A DNA stretch of 64,000 nt. It comes from Camarhynchus parvulus (taxonomy: Eukaryota > Chordata > Aves > Passeriformes > Thraupidae). Positions 1 to 15,054 of the stretch are shown here, piece after piece. How positions within the stretch are numbered: the stretch's first letter is position 1; each line of letters begins with the position of its first letter. The notes under the pieces were generated by a model. That model made no database searches, had not been told where the DNA came from, and saw only the letters and a list, made by a program, of their open reading frames with translations. Where the stretch lies: positions 15,533,501 through 15,597,500 of the forward strand of contig NC_044578.1 of the NCBI RefSeq assembly GCF_901933205.1, in the 5' to 3' direction. The translations under genes were made by a program, and so were the position numbers.

Positions 1-3000
1 TTGGGAAAAAATGCACAGTTCTCAAACCAGAGTTTCAAATGCTCTTATTCATTTGATCAGGATTTTTTGAGTTGTATCTCCTGATGATTTCCCCTGCATT
101 ATTAGACCGTGGATAAGGCAGACTAAAGTGTCTGTTGCTGTTTTAGATGTCTTACCTGTGACACTCACATGGAGCTGGTAAATATGATGAGACCATCTGC
201 TGGAGACAGTGGTGCTCAGGATGAGCGCCCTCCCTGCATTCATTATGTAAAGATTCACAGAGAAAGGAAAAACCCCGTACATGAAGGTTCTTTGTAGTCC
301 TGATGAAGCAGTGAGACAGGCTCCTGCCTGTCCTCATGCAACCTAATGGCTACAAAGTCACAGCCAAGATACAGGTTTGTCTTTTTTTCTCTCTTGAACT
401 TCGTTCTTTGCAAGTCAGCATTGAGATAGTTTCTTTATAAAAGGTATTCCTGATTGCCCTTGGGTCCTACGGAAGCCAGGGCTGCCACACCTATAATGTT
501 TTCAAGTCTGGCCAATTGCACAGATACCAACATGCCTGTTAAAAGCAGGGATTTTCTTGTATGGAAAAAATTTTGAAGCACTTTACTCTTGCTGCAGTGA
601 TTTTCCAACCTGAGATTATAGCTTTAAGGACAGAACAAATGCACAGGATGTGTATATAAATATGATGTCTGAATCTTCATATGATGTCTGTTCTTCATCT
701 CTTGCAGGATAGGAAGGAAAGGAAGCTCACATGCTTTCAGCTGCTGTGAGAACTTGTATAAAAAATGCAGATACCTGCAATTACCCCAGTGCATGCTTGC
801 TGAATCTGTGTGTGCTAGGGATGGATATATTTTGATGTGTGCACATAAAAAGTTTATTTTTTTCATGTTATGTCAGTAAAAGGTATGGTTTGTTGTCTGT
901 CTCAATTACACTGATTAAATAACCAAGCTTACACAACACTGATTTGTTAATCATTGAAAATAACCTTTCGGTTCAAGAGCTTCCGCTGTGAGAATTAATA
1001 TTTTATACAGAAGTGTTATGTAATAGACATTTTGTTGCCTTTGCAGTCCTGCACAGAGGAACATGGTGTTAAGCTGATGTAGTTTGGATTGTTCTGTATA
1101 AATTTGTCCACTAAACCAATGCAAATATCAATGAATAAGGGAAAAAAAAAGGTCCATATTGCATATTTGTAAATGGTGGTTTGTGTACAGATCATGGAAA
1201 GGGAGGATAGGAATTGCTTTGGCCTGATAGTCTCTGCATTAAAACTTGAGGGAGCAGTGTTAGAGGTAGTGCCCTGGCTTGCTTTGTTTCCAGGCACCAC
1301 TGGTTACACAGGCTTTCCACATGCATTAGCAATTGCCTTCATCAAGGATGCACAGAGCGCCAGACTGCACGGTTAATCTGACTGGGGTTTCAAAATACAA
1401 ACTGAGAAGTCCACATACAGGGTTCCTCTCAGTGGCTGCCGTACAGAAACTTTTATGTACTTACTTTCTGACTAATTAAATGAAGAAACAAAGCCTCACC
1501 TACCTAGTTTAGCAGAGGAACTGACAAAAGGGAAATGAAATTTTTTACGCACTTGAGTTTTTTAAAGTAATATTTGATGGTTTATAAGCCACACTAAATT
1601 TCTTCACAGTTTTGCCTTGTTAGCCTTGATAATAGAGAGGAAGGAAAAACTGGCTGGATGGTTCTGCTGCTCTCCTTTTCTATCCTTCTGACAACAAATG
1701 TATTAACTCTGGAAACAAGGAAGTGGAGGAGTGCAGATACATAAAGACTTGTTGGTGCTGCAGAAGTTGTGAGTTTAACCAGTGTTGGTGTCCCAATGAA
1801 AAGTAGGTAGGAAAAAAAAAAGGAGTGGACTGAGAGAAACAAAATTGTGCTAATAATCATTCAGAAAAGTGAAAGATGCACAGGTTTGGACAAGAATATT
1901 TTTTGCGGTGTTTAAAACTTGTATTTATGCTATGTTTGTTTTTAGTGAAAGCTAATTTAGTATGTACTTAGATTGAAAGGTGAATTTAAGTGTGTCTTTA
2001 TTAGCATTGATCAGTTTAACCCAAACAGATTTTAAAGAAAGAAACCACTGAGGCCAGAGTTACAGGAGAAAAAAGATAGTAAAGCCTGAAAATAAAAACA
2101 TGAGAAACATGCAGAAATACAAAAGAAGAGAGTAATATTGAGGCAAAGAAAAGGAGGTAACAAAACTGTGGAGAGAAGTGTGAGTAAATATAACATAAAA
2201 TTAAGAAGCATGAGGTTATACATGCTGTTCTGCAAGTGGAAAGTGTATGAATTCTGTTTGTTTGAGAGTGCCTCATTCCAGAAACAAGGCTTTTGTGCTC
2301 ACAGTGGAATGGCCAAGTTTTCCCTGTTTGGAGCTAGCTTGAAGCAAAGTATTTGAAAAAATTCATTGCATGAAATGTAATGGGTGCCTGAAGCTCACGG
2401 GTTGAATTAGTACAAGCCTGGTTTTGCCTAATGGTTTGCACGTGCCTCATTTGTATTTTAAGATTGCAGTGTGTCCATGTGCACCGTGGCCCAGGGCAGC
2501 CTGGAAACAGGCAGTGTGCAGCTGGTCAGCGTGAGGAGCAGAGTGCCCTCCTCTGCTGTTCTTTCTGTGTGTGAAGAGAGGATGGTGGCCCTCCACACTC
2601 TCATAGCTGCTGGTTTCTGTCACCTCATTCATGATAAGACTTCTTTAGTGTCTGATTATTTACCCCTTTGCTGTTTGAACTTGTAAAATCTTAGCTCTGG
2701 TTTGCTCTCTGCTGAAGAGTGTGATACCAGAGCTCGCAGCAGCAGCAGCAGCCCCCTCTCTGCTGCCTGTGTCAAACAATGAGTTAGCTGCAGCAGTGAG
2801 GAGGTTTGCCTGCTTCACCAGCAAGGTTTGATTTGTTGATGTCTTTGCTCTATTCCTGCTGTCTGCAGCAGAAGAGAGGAAGTGGGGAGGAGTTTGCACA
2901 CAGCCTCTGGCTCATGGATGGGGGAAGAGGGGGTGGCCACCAAGAGAAGGGAGGAATTACAAGGAGCTCCCAAATTAAACTGGGTGTTGGGTGTCATGTG

Positions 3001-6000
3001 AAAAGCAGGGCCTAGAATGGACAATGAGCTCCACAGGGAGTGGCAGTGGGATCCTGTAGGCTCCCATGTAGCAGGAGCAGTGCCTAAGGTGCTTTCCAAG
3101 GGGAGTGTGGTTTCAAGAGCAGCTGGAGCAAATTTGAGCTTGCACTGCTGTTGAAAGGGGAAGTCCTGCCTTCCAGCCCACCCTCTGCTGTGGGCAAGAT
3201 GCCTTTCCCAGGCACATACCATGGAGAGAGCAGGAATGTTAAGTAGCAGGGTGGCCACTAATGAGCTTCAGCTAATTGCAAAACTTACTCAGAGATAGCA
3301 ACAGAATCTGGTATTTATCTGGTTAGGTTACATGCTACTTTTGACAGTGTTTCTACAGGAGGTATCTGTGCTGGGGGTTTTTCTTCTCTCTTGATGGCAT
3401 GACACTTTTCCTGTGTGCTGGTTTGCTGTTTTTCTTAGGCAGCAGCAAGGGAGGAAAATGGCATTTCAACTGAAGAGATTGTCAAATGTCTGCTGTTGTC
3501 TGGGTACTTTGAGATATATGTAGAACTGAGAATTATTCAGCTGTGCTGAAATTAAACCTCTAATGACTGGAACTGCTTACTTATTTAATTAGCTGGGGTT
3601 TTGGGTTTTTTATTCCAAAATATCTACTTCTTCCCCAAAATACTGTGACTTCCCTCCTTTTCATTTCTTTACAGAATTCATAATGGTTTGTTCTAAGCGA
3701 ATTGTTCAGGGTTTTTTCCGTCTGTTAACAATGATTATTTCCCTGTTAAAAGCATCAGAAGTATTGTTTTCCTTAATGGAAAAGATGTTTGATCAAGTGA
3801 CTGTACAAATCGAGGCAGCCACTGTATATAGGACGTGGCATTTGGAGGTTGCATGTGTTATGCCTGAAGTGCCCAAGTGCTTGGCTGTGATTCAGACGAA
3901 ATTGGCACTGGCTGGTGCCAACACCCCAATGTAAATGTGGTGTCTTTCCGTATGCTGTAGGGCCCTGAAAGAAGAGTATTGAAGTGAATGAGTGCCAGAG
4001 GGGACGAGGTTAAAAGAGAAGTGGTGCATGTGCTCCTTATTTAATCTCCTTCATAGCCACAGTCCCACATACTGACTACCCCAGTGGGTGTGTGTTCTTG
4101 TATCAAAGCAGATGTTTCTGTAAGAAAGATGTTGCTTTGTTTTAATAAATTGAGGTTGTCACTTCAAAAGTGGGAGAGGGAGGTGAAGGAAGTAGCATAA
4201 AGTGAGAATTTGACAAATGGGATTTGGAACAAAATCCATGAGGATTTTTGTGGTAAGAACTGCAGGGAAGAATCCTTTGCTGGTCTTTGCATTGCCCAAA
4301 CATCTACTTATGCACTGCTATGGTTTATATAAGAAATTCTGCTTTTTCTGCTTTTAGATTGGTTTTTGGGCTTTTTTTGTTTTCTTTTGTTTGTTTTAAA
4401 CCAAAAATTTGTAAGTGTTTTGTCACTTGTCCTTTACATTTCCCCAGGTATGATCCAATCCATGTGCTCAGCCTGTTGTGGGAAGGGGAGGGTGGTGGTG
4501 ATGGACCTCAGCAGTATTTCAGATTGTGCTTCAGCTCTTGAAGACAAGCTGTCCTGTTCTTCCCATGCCTTGCCAAGTGTGGTGGTGGTGGTGCTGTTCA
4601 GCCTCTCCTGGCCCCTTAAATGCTGATACACTCTCAAAAAACACAGTCCTACTTTGAAGGTGGGAGCTGTCTTTGTCTGCTTTTTTCAGAAGTGGTTGGT
4701 TGCTTTTGGTAGTGCGGCTGAGGAGGGATTGGAGGGCATGGTGAGCTCTGTTCAGGCCCTTCTTACATGGCTCCCTGACCTCTTGAAAAATAAGGGTTAC
4801 AGAACCAGCCAAGGTGAATGGCCCTGTGGCTGTGGGCATTTACTGTTAGACTCAAGTATGATCCAAAGGTCTGTTTTGAAGCCTGCTTGCTCTAGACCCT
4901 TGGAAAGTATCTAGTCACAGGTTTTTTCCTCCATTTATTTAAAAACCTAGAGTCTCTGAAAACTCCAGTTCTGCATAAAAAGATTTGCTTCTCCTGAGAC
5001 CAGTTGACTACTCCAAGCCCTTTCAAGAAGTAAAGTCTATGAGGCTTATTTTGAGGATTTGACAGTATTTTCCCCATCTCCATATCCTGGGTCTCTACTG
5101 CTAAGAAGAAACCTGGAGCAGCAGATTCCTGCTGACCTTTAAAATTATCTCAGTGGAAAGCCTGACACAGGGCTTGTTCCTGTGTGCTTCTGAGTGCCAG
5201 TGGGTGCCACCCTTGAAAAAGCCTCGGAAGAAAATTAAAGGGAGATCTGGGGGGGAGGATGTGTTTGCATTTTTTCCTGCAGTGGTTTGGGAACAGCTCA
5301 GTGGGTGAGTGCACTGTACTTGGTGCTGGGTGCAGACGCTTACAGCAGAACAGCTCTGCTGCAGGCACTGCTGGGCTGGGGGCTGGGGCAGGGGATGCAG
5401 CTGCTTGTCCCTGCCTGTGGAGCATCCTGTGCTCTGGAGGGCTGCCCGTGTACCTGGGGCTTGCCACCCTTGCAGTGAGCGCCTGCTGCACTGGTGTTGG
5501 CAGCCTGGCACAGGGTGCTATGGTTGGCAGTGCTAGGAATGCCCTGGGCACACAGCAAGGCAGTGGCAGCCAGCCGGCTGTGCAGTGAGAGTCCTGTAGA
5601 ATCCTGCCTGTTGCTAAGGGACTCCTTTTGCATATGCAGCAACACTGGTTTATATAGCAGCTTTCCCTGTGTTTGTTGATTGGAGGCAATTACTGTAAAA
5701 TACTTGATTTATAACAAGGCATACTTAATAAGCAGCAAAGTAAAATAAATATTCATGAATTACCTGCTGGAGTCTGGTTGTTCTTTTTGCTGAGTCGTTG
5801 CTTTCCATCTGTGTGCTCTGCATAGCCCTGGAACCTCTGCATCTCTGGAGGTGAAGGCAGCCATGCTGGATCTTAGCTGGTGGAAGTTTTGGGCTGAAGA
5901 AAGAGGGGGACAATCCCACTTTTTCTCTATTTTATTCATCCCAGAGGACAGAGGTGTTTTCCTGAGATTTTTCCAAGCAGTTCGTTTGACTCAAAGTGGT

Positions 6001-9000
6001 CTGCTTGCCTGGCATAGGGCTGTAATGCAGTAGTTGAAGTGTCATCAAAGTGTTTGTGTAAAATATGTGCACTGTGCAGCTACCACATCACTGGGGTCTG
6101 GTCTGGCTTTTGTGGTGCTGTAGGGAGGTGATGATGGAGAAATAACAGAGCTCTTGGTTAAGTTAGGATGAGCCAATATGTTTAAGAAAGTATGTGGGAA
6201 ATGACAAATTGCTCATTTGGGATCTATGCTCTTCAAGAATAGGACAACTCATTTAGAGGAGTTCCAAACTTATTAAAAAAAGGATGTGCTCAGTCTTCCC
6301 TAGAGATGAAGCACAGTCAGCAAAAGGATGAGTAACCTTTGTCTTCTGTGTTGCAGAGTGGCATTCCTCTGACCCTCACTACTGTGACCACTTTATTTGG
6401 CCAGTTTGATTCACAGGAGTTTGTTTTTATATAGGAGGAATCTGTGGCGCTTGTCAAAATGAGAAAGTGATCATCAGAGTGTGGCTTGGTATCCTGCTGC
6501 TGGAGCCTTCAGGAGCCAGCACTCGGCCCTGCTGAAGCCAGAGGAGGAGGGTGGAGAAGCACAGCCTGATCAGGTACTGAGCCAGGAATGGGAAGGGTTC
6601 TTTGATGCAGAGTTAAGTTATGGATGATCATTAGTTATAAAATGTTACATTCTTTGGAATGTATGTTCTTGTTAACACGTGTGGCTCAATGGAGGCCCGG
6701 TAAAGGCAGCCACATCCATGGGCCTGGCAGGGGTGGGTGTTATGTGTCTGAGTCCTCTAACAGAGCTGAGGTGAACATAAACAAATGTAACACGTTTTCT
6801 GGGATATTTGATTTGCACATCTAACGTGCAGTACTGCTCAGTACGTGTTTGCAAATACCATTTTCAGGCTTCATGTAAGTTGTGAAGAATGGGCTAGGAA
6901 TACTCTTAACAAATGTTTGAATGTTGAAGAGCAGTTTGACGTCTTGAGGGAAGGTTTTTCCTCAGCTTTATTCTTTGTTCTAGTAGGGAGACTTCAGTGC
7001 TAGCTTTTGATGAACAGTATATTATGTTGGAACTGTAGAGCACAGAGGTAGCAGACTGATGGGTTTTAAGACACACCAAACTCTGTTTTCGTGTTACGTT
7101 TTTATTTGCTGAGATATCTGTAACCATTCCTGGAAACTGGTATTTATTCTTGCATTCACATCTTTCAGACTGTCATACTTGAGAACATTTAGCTAGGTTC
7201 ATCTAGTGTGAAGACTGAGAAGTTCAAGATTTTGATTTACTGTATTTGATTTGGGGTTTTTGTCTTATGTAACTGTACCTTCCAGTTTATGTGGAACTCC
7301 TGCTCTGAGGACCATGCTTTGAAAAGCCTTTGCATGTTTTTGTGTACTATTAGAGATCCTTTATGAACAGGGCTAGTACTTATGTGGGCTTTTGTACAAT
7401 GCTTGGGATGGCAGTGGCATGCAATTCACTCTTAGAGAGAGCATTCTATGAAGAGGCACAATGTTTTTTCACCTCAAGTGATGCTTTCTCTCCAGAAATA
7501 CCAGCCTCTGTAGCTTAGACTTTCTGAATTTATTAGTCACATTTTTGGTTTTTTTTTAAATTTATTGACCCAGTTGGAAGCAGTGAGGGCAGTTTAAAAT
7601 CTGTTAAGACAATTATTCCTAATGTTCCAGAGGTAGTTTTCAGCTCTGATTATATCTTTCCTGGTGCGGTTAAAAGATAAGAGACTCTTTTTCTAGCATC
7701 CATTGTGAATACTTCACTTTTTTTTTTGTCTTGGGAAATAAGAATCAGCATTTATTTGATTGAACAACCAGCTTCCTGCTTCCCAAGGAAGAGATAGTGG
7801 CTCATTTGCTTGCAAACATCCCTCCTGTGGAGAGTCTTTGTTGGGGAGTTAGAGGAAAGCTAGCAGTTCCTAGTGAAATAGCTGCATAGCAGGTTGAAGA
7901 GGGATTATTGAAGCATTACTAGGAAATTCATGGCTGTGTGGAAGACCTTATGTACTCCACAGACGAGCTGACCTAAATTCTGCAGCCAGGCCTTACTGGT
8001 TTCTGTGTTGATGTGATGTGGCAGGCTGGATAACCTGCAGCAGATCTGGGGTTTAAAAAAAAAAAAAAGCAGAGGGAATACAGAGAATATTTATGTTTGA
8101 GTGGAAACACAGACAGGCAAGTCTTTAAGAGTGCACTGAATTGGTCTTAAATTTTTTTTGTTGTTTTCTAACCCACACTTCTCTATTCTTAGTATTGAGT
8201 ATTTTTCACATAGCCAGGATGGGTCTGTATTATAAGGATGCTCATTAGGAAAAGTGGAGATGTTGTTTACTCCTGGATGAGGACTACGTGGATGGTTTTG
8301 CTCATAAGAGGCTTGGAGTTCTGAGATTGGTTTTAGTAAAGAAACTGTGCTAAGTATCTTATCAGTAGTGAAACAGTTAACACAACTGACACTTGAACTC
8401 TTCAGGAAAATAGGATTAGTAACCACTTGACATAAATGGAATGGCTTATGCTTGGGTTTCTAGGTGATGTTTGTTTCTCAAGATTATACATTACACAAAA
8501 CATGACACAAAAATCCAAACAGAAAACAAAATGCCAGGTCTGTCACAGTCATGTTGGTCAGTCTGACCTGCGTGCAGTGTTTTCATGCTGTTATTTCTTG
8601 TAGTAGTGTTGTGACTTTGCAGTTTAGTTTCTGCTGGCACAAATGAGGTGTGAGGGCAGTTACTGCTTCCTGCCTTTTTCTGTACACATAAGCTAGACTG
8701 ATGCAATGCTCTTCTTGGCTTTCACCCTTCCTGCTTGCTCACTTTGGTTACCTGGTCTCACTGCTTCCTTCTCAGGTTCCTCTACTGGTATGAGAGGAAT
8801 TTTTTTTTGCTAGTACTGCTTATACCATGTCCTGTGAAAGGAACTGTTTATGCAGGCAGAAAAATTTTGCAATCACTAGAAGGACCTTTGCGGTAAGATT
8901 TTTACTGGCATAGTTGGGAAGCAGGAAAAAAATATTGGCTGATACAGTTCAATGAACAAAATGTTAAAGTGTGGCTATGGGCTTTGCTGTGCAAGTGTTC

Positions 9001-12000
9001 TGGTCTGGTTACTGTGATGGAGTGTGTGTGTATTTATAAAACATTTCTGTCTGGAAACCTCTTTTGTGGCAGAATAAGCTTTAAGTCTTGAATTGTTTTA
9101 GAGGAATTTCTGCAACTGCAGCATCCTGAAGTGCCAGGGGAAATAATGATATTCTGAAACATTGCTGGCTTATTTTAGATCACATTTCACTTGATGTGCT
9201 TTTGATTTGTTTTAAGAACAACTTGTCTGCATAAGCTGTTTGTTTACTATACGCACATAATAAGCAGCAATGCTGACCTCCGACTGGAAGCCAGAATGAC
9301 TGCAGGTCCTGCTGCCCTACTGCCAGGAGCAGGTATGGAGAGGGGACTGGAGAGCAAGGGCTGTTTCCTGTGCATGTGTTTCAATACCAGAAGCAGTAAT
9401 TAGAAGCTTATTAACTGACAAATAAATTAAATTGATTGGAATTCCCTCCAAAATGGTGAACTGGTTTTTGCTTGCATTAGTGTTATTGCCAAGGCTACCT
9501 CAAGGCAGAAGCAATGTTTTCCTTAGTACAGATATAGATGTCATTTTGAGTAATTCTTTGCAATGAAAAGAACTTCTGTGTGTCTCGCTCCAATGTTACA
9601 ATTTTCATGTTGGTTTATCTTTTCTTTCTTCCTGTCCTTCCAGCAGAATTTTCAATGTTATCATTAGAGACAGAAACTGAAAAATAACTGGAAAATAGCT
9701 GGAGAACAGCCCCACTTTGGTGCTTTTTTCACTGTTTTTGCTCTCGTATTTCTTTGCTTAGACAGGAGACTTGTCCATTACTGATAGCAAAAGCCAGTGC
9801 TCACAGTGATGGGTCAGTGAGCTGAGCTGCTTCCAGCTTGTCCTTCTGGAGCCTGAGCCAGCCTGGCTGTGGGCAGTGGCACCGACGCAGCACGGGGGAG
9901 GAAGGGGATGGCCTGGCAGGGCTTGTGGCCAGCTTGCTATAGCAGGGAAAAATCTGAGCAGGGTCAAAATGCAGCACTGCTCTCTTTCAGCCTTCCCTGG
10001 AGTAATGTCTTGTTGCATGGTTTTGTGTTCACAGACCTGTTTTGTACTGGATGTGTATCAAATTCAGTGGGCTGCAATATTCTTAGCTGTGTTTTGACAT
10101 ATTATGAGGTTGTTTTGAAATACCTACCTGCTCTCAGTTCTTGACTGGAATCTCAGGAGGTGCCTTTTGGATAGATGGGAAGTGATTCTCAATAAGTTAC
10201 TCCCTCAAGCTTCATCTGTTTTCTTTGGTAGGTGATGCTGTTTTGAAGAAGGCAGCAGCCTCACAGTTCTTATTCTCTCAGAGGTTGAGTGAACACTGGA
10301 GCACTAAATCGGTGTAGTGAGGTGCAACATCAAAGAGTGAGGTCTTCCTGTCCTTGTCCATACCTGATTTGGTTTCAGGAGAGATGAAACACTCCCAGCA
10401 ATTGAGAAACCACAGGAGAGATTGGACTGGAGAAAAGCTGACCTTTTCAACACCAGGTTTTCTTTGTCTAGATGGGCCCAACACAACTCGTGGTGCTGTA
10501 TTTGCACATGATGGTAAAGAGGACATGCCATTAGATGTTGGTGACATTATTGCCTTGCATCTCAGATAGTAAAGATGGGGGAAGAGAGAGAGATTTACAA
10601 GGAAAAAATGAACAAACAGCTCTTTGTTGCTCAATTATTTTAGTGCTTCTGTGGTTTAGCTGTTATATTGTGTTACTCTGTCCACAGCTTTTTATGGGCC
10701 TCTTTTAGAAAAATTTAAAATTTACATAAATAATGTTTCTCTAGTTCTATTTATTATTTCAAGTGCTAGAATATGCTTGCAATTATAACATTCCACTGCC
10801 TTTGGTGATTGGATATATAAAATCTGGCCTTTGTTGCTGAGCAATGAGCTCCCAAACTTTCTGCTTATCTGACTGCATTTCATGAAGTGGGTTTTGCTCA
10901 GTGTATTACTGGAAACATGGAAAAGTCTTCCCTGCGTAATTGGAATTGTTTTGATCAATAAAGCATCAGTCTCTTTTCCATTCCATTAACTCTTACATGC
11001 TTCAGGAGCTGGGCAAAGAAAGTGATTTTTTCTTTCTGCTCACAAATTGAATCTACTACTTTTTGAGGTAAAATGTTTTTCCAGGCAGACTACAAAGCAA
11101 TTTTCTTGTGGAGTTCAAGTAATTATTTAAGGAATATAGTAATTGTTAACATTACTGATATTTGAAACATTGGGGGAAAAACAATTCCATGAAAAGACAT
11201 TTTTGAGAAAGGAAAACACCATACAAGCCCCTTCTCCCTGGCCCTGCCATGTGCTGTTTTGAAGTTCTGTGGTCGTTAAGGGGAGCGCTGCCCGGTTTGG
11301 GTTTGGTTTGTTTTTTCCAATCTTTACTATGGAGGAAGCATCATCATTTAAGGCTTTCATGGCAGAGCTCAAATGCCACTCCACTATTTTCCCCCCAAAA
11401 CCCCACCAGATTGTTGCTTGTACCAGAGCTGCACTCTGGTGTCCGGCTGTCCTGTTTGGAACTGGATCTGGCAGTCCCACATGCACTGCCTTTTTGGCAG
11501 GTCGTGTGTTTTGGTGACTTGCTGCCTGCCATGGCAGCAGGCTGAGATGCTGGTAGTGCTGCTGAAGGCTGGGAGCAGCACACATTCCTTCCTGTGCCGT
11601 GGGTGAGATGGGAAGGACTGGAAACAGGGATGCTGCATGGGCATTTTCTTTAGATGTGAGAAGTGGTGGGCTGTGATAGAACCAGACAGCCACCTCTCAA
11701 GTCACCACCTTTTGGCTGAAGGCTGATGGCTGTTTTTTCCTAAGTCTCTGTGCTCTCTAGTCCTTGGGCAGTCGCTGATTGGGGGTAACTTGCAGTCAAA
11801 TTCACAGCAATGCTAGATTTTCCTTTTCAGCTCAGGGAACGGGATGGAGAGCTGCAGGTAACTTCTGCAGGATCTGGGTGAGTATTTGTGAAGGCAGATG
11901 TGGGTGGTGACGGAGCTGGGAGGTATCAGAAGGGAGAACGTGGAACATAAAGCACAGCTAATTTTGCAGGAGTGTATTGGCCCACTCCTCTGGATTGTGC

Positions 12001-15000
12001 TGTCCTGGTATGTGTATTTAAACCGAGACAATCCAAAATTACTGGCTGTCAACTTGTTAAAATAATGACGTTGCCAAGAACTCTATCATTTTGTTAAGCT
12101 TCATTTCAGATTTATTGCATTTTTTTTCACCTTTAATGGGACTAATTCAGGGGATGCAAAGGTGAGGTTTAGCACACTAGTTCCACTCCCTGCAGTTCAT
12201 TTAAATTTTCTTTTCATTTGCTTTTGCCCCCCTGCTCTGTCTCAACCAGGGTTCAGTCTGAAGGCAGCAAGTGAGAAACTATTCCCTTCACTGAGAGGGT
12301 AAGTCTAGGTTGTAGGAGATGGAAAAATGAGAATTGGAGCTCTCATCCATAAACATTAAACAAAACTTATTTCAACAGCCTCTTCTGTCTTTGTTAGAAT
12401 AGTTGGAGGTATGCCAACCTAAAAAGCCCCAAACCTCCTTTGATTTAACTTTCACCTAGGTCTTTATGTGTCATGTCCTAATGAGGGCCAGAGCTACTTC
12501 TGTTTTCCTTGTGTGTTGGATAGCACTTTCATACATTGGTGGTGGAACTTGGGTGGGTTCTTTGCAGTGCTATTGAGTTTCTTTTCCTTTGTGTGGGTTG
12601 TTCAAATAGCTGTGCTACTGGGAAGACAAACACTTAAAATTGAAAAATATGATGAGGCAAGGGCTGTCAAGTACTATGCATCAATTTTGTACTCTGCATG
12701 CTGAGGTCCTGACCTACTTGAGGTCTCTAGGTACTTTTGCAGTGTTAGTGTTTAGCAATGATAAACTGCAATGTCTGGCAGAGGGATTTGGTGTGCAAGG
12801 ACACCTGAAAAAACAACCTTTAATCCTTTCCCTGAAATGAGCTGGTTTCCAGGTTTCTGTTTTTTCAGAGTTGGACAGGGTGCTTCTATTCAGTGTGTGC
12901 TGGCATGATATTCAGTGGTCAGCACCTTGTTTTAATAGTTGTCAACAAAGTAATTTTGATAGAGCTGACTTACTGGATTTTTTTTCCCTGCATGTGTGCC
13001 ATGTTAATTCTTTGAATGTATTTTTTTCCTCATAAGAAATCAATATACCAGGAAAAACTCCATTCACCAATAGCATCTGAAAACAGTAAAAAGAGCAGAA
13101 GGCCAGAAAGCCCCCAGATATCCCGAAACAGCAACAAAAAATGAGCTATGATGTGGTCAAGGGGAGAGCTGCTTGTAGCCAAGGGCACTTGCTAAGAGGG
13201 AGACAGATTATGAAAGCTCACCATTTATCTTGGATTTTTGAATGAGGGAAAATGTAATTGTGTTCTCTAAATAAATGAGTGCAGTAGTTATGTTTTGGTT
13301 TGTTCCTTATGGTATTAAATGGCTTGTTAATATTAATAGTTTCACAGCTTGTCACAAAAGGCCTTGGTGTTTATTCTTGGTTTTCTAGATAGTCTGATTA
13401 CAGATGATGGAACTAGACAAGCTAAAGGGTCATGGCATTTTAGAAAGTGATTCTCTAAATGAATATCTGAAGGACCTTTTAGAGTTAGAGGTGTTCCCAA
13501 GATAAGCTGTTGCTGATCTGAGGCCACGGATATGAGTGTTTCTTGCTTATTAAATGCCCCAAATGTGAGTAGGTGTGTGTATGAATAAAAGGTATTGGGG
13601 ATCAGCACTGGCTGAAAATGTTTCTGAAGTTTGCATGGGTTAAACAGCGTTACTGACGTTTCTTGACACCTTTTCTGCAATGTCATCTACCCCATCACTA
13701 GCATATTTAGGGGATGGGCTTGTTTTGGTTCTGTACAATCAGAGTGCTCATAAGGAATGTGCATCTTGTTTTCACAGCAGTCACAGAGCAGTCCTCAGGA
13801 GCTGACTCACTGCTATTTTGTAAGCAGGGTTTGCCTGCCTGCCTTTTATGTGGTTCTGCCTTTTTCCATTCCACAGTCCATGGCAATTTAGATCTTAAGT
13901 GTGCTGGTGTTAAAAAGCCTGCTTCCTGGAGTAGATCTTATCTCTATGTATGTGATGTGTACTTGGCCTAATTTGATACTAACAAAACTAATTTTTGATT
14001 ATTTCACTTTTTTCTAGTTGTATCTTAATCATGTTACATTACAAAGGCACTTCCCCTGCGGCTAACATACATCATCATTAACAAACAAGTATTAATGATT
14101 TGGGGGGGATTATGTTTAGTCTGTTAGTTATTGTTACACTATCACACTTGCAGGGGCTTGTTTTCAAATTTTCCTGCACAATACTTGACTTGAGTTTCAG
14201 ATTATTTGTCTTGTTCTACTTGCATTTTCACTGAGTTTTGCTGTTGGGATGTCATGGTAGGGTGGGACTGGTAAAAATGGGCCACAGGAAAGATACAGAA
14301 GGAAGGCTTTGGAGGCTCTCTATAATTTGAGCGTTCAAGTTAGAATTTCTGCTGTGTAGCATACCTTGAATAACACTGGATTCCATTATTGACTTCCAGA
14401 ATCACTTAGACTCACTCTCACACCTTAGTAACACTTTATTCATGGAATGTCAGGTATTTTCTTGTGACTTTTTATTGTTTGCTTTTACTTGGCTCAGTTA
14501 GATTATTTTTTTCCACACTGGCATCTTTGGAGGAAGTAAAGTGCCAGAAATCTTCAGTGCTGTCATGATTTTTATTTTTTTAATAAAAAGCTTTTCTGAA
14601 AATAACTGTGCACCAATGTGTAAATGAAACTTTTCCCAAAGTACTGCTACCTTTGTAATTTTTTTATAGCTTTCTTAGGTAAAAGTTGGAAGATCAGATT
14701 GTTTTAATTGATGTTTTTGCAAAACTTGTGTGGCTGGAAAACTGACAGTAGTCATGTGAATTTTGTATTACTTCTGCATGATTAAAATCAACAGCAGCAC
14801 TCTGGGCTGCTACTAGAAATATTTCAGAAAAGCCATACAGCAGAGACTAGTGGAGATAACCCAGCAGAGACTTTTTTCCTTTTCCTCATATTCTCTGGTA
14901 GCTCCAAGGCTGAGTATAGTAAAAGGAGAAGATGTAAATCATTCTTAGGGAAAAAGGGTGAAGTGATGCTGGTTTTCCTGGTAGTAGCCAGGAGGCTGCA

Positions 15001-15040
15001 GAGAGGGGAGAAGCAATAGGAAGCTTTTTGTTTCCTGCGT
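1..15040. other. Non-coding stretch, probably LRRC8D intron or 5' flank
   Basis: I see no coding exon here. Every open frame is short, contains no recognisable domain, and overlaps others on both strands without preference. The sequence is AT-leaning and CpG-poor, with many homopolymer T/A runs, as in bird introns. A short (GCA)n run lies at 2736-2752. LRRC8D in vertebrates has non-coding 5' exons far upstream of its coding exon, so this stretch may be intron 1 or 2, but I could not identify a non-coding exon by eye. No clear transposon copy was seen. Confidence 0.5.
2736..2752. repeat. (GCA)n trinucleotide microsatellite
   Basis: Five perfect GCA units plus a partial unit lie within a locally GC-richer segment. 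A second, similar CAG run lies at 23071-23085. Neither is in a supported coding frame. Length polymorphism is likely but cannot be seen from one sequence. Confidence 0.8.
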
Positions 15041-15054
15041 GGGGTTTCACATTT

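Noticed and set aside
5150..5689. A 179-codon minus-strand frame
   Set aside because: At least four other long frames overlap it on both strands, a sign of stop-poor GC-rich sequence and not of coding. No domain is recognised.
11127..11693. A 188-codon minus-strand frame
   Set aside because: Competing frames exist in all phases. The composition is not protein-like and has no motif. Length is within chance expectation for 64 kb.
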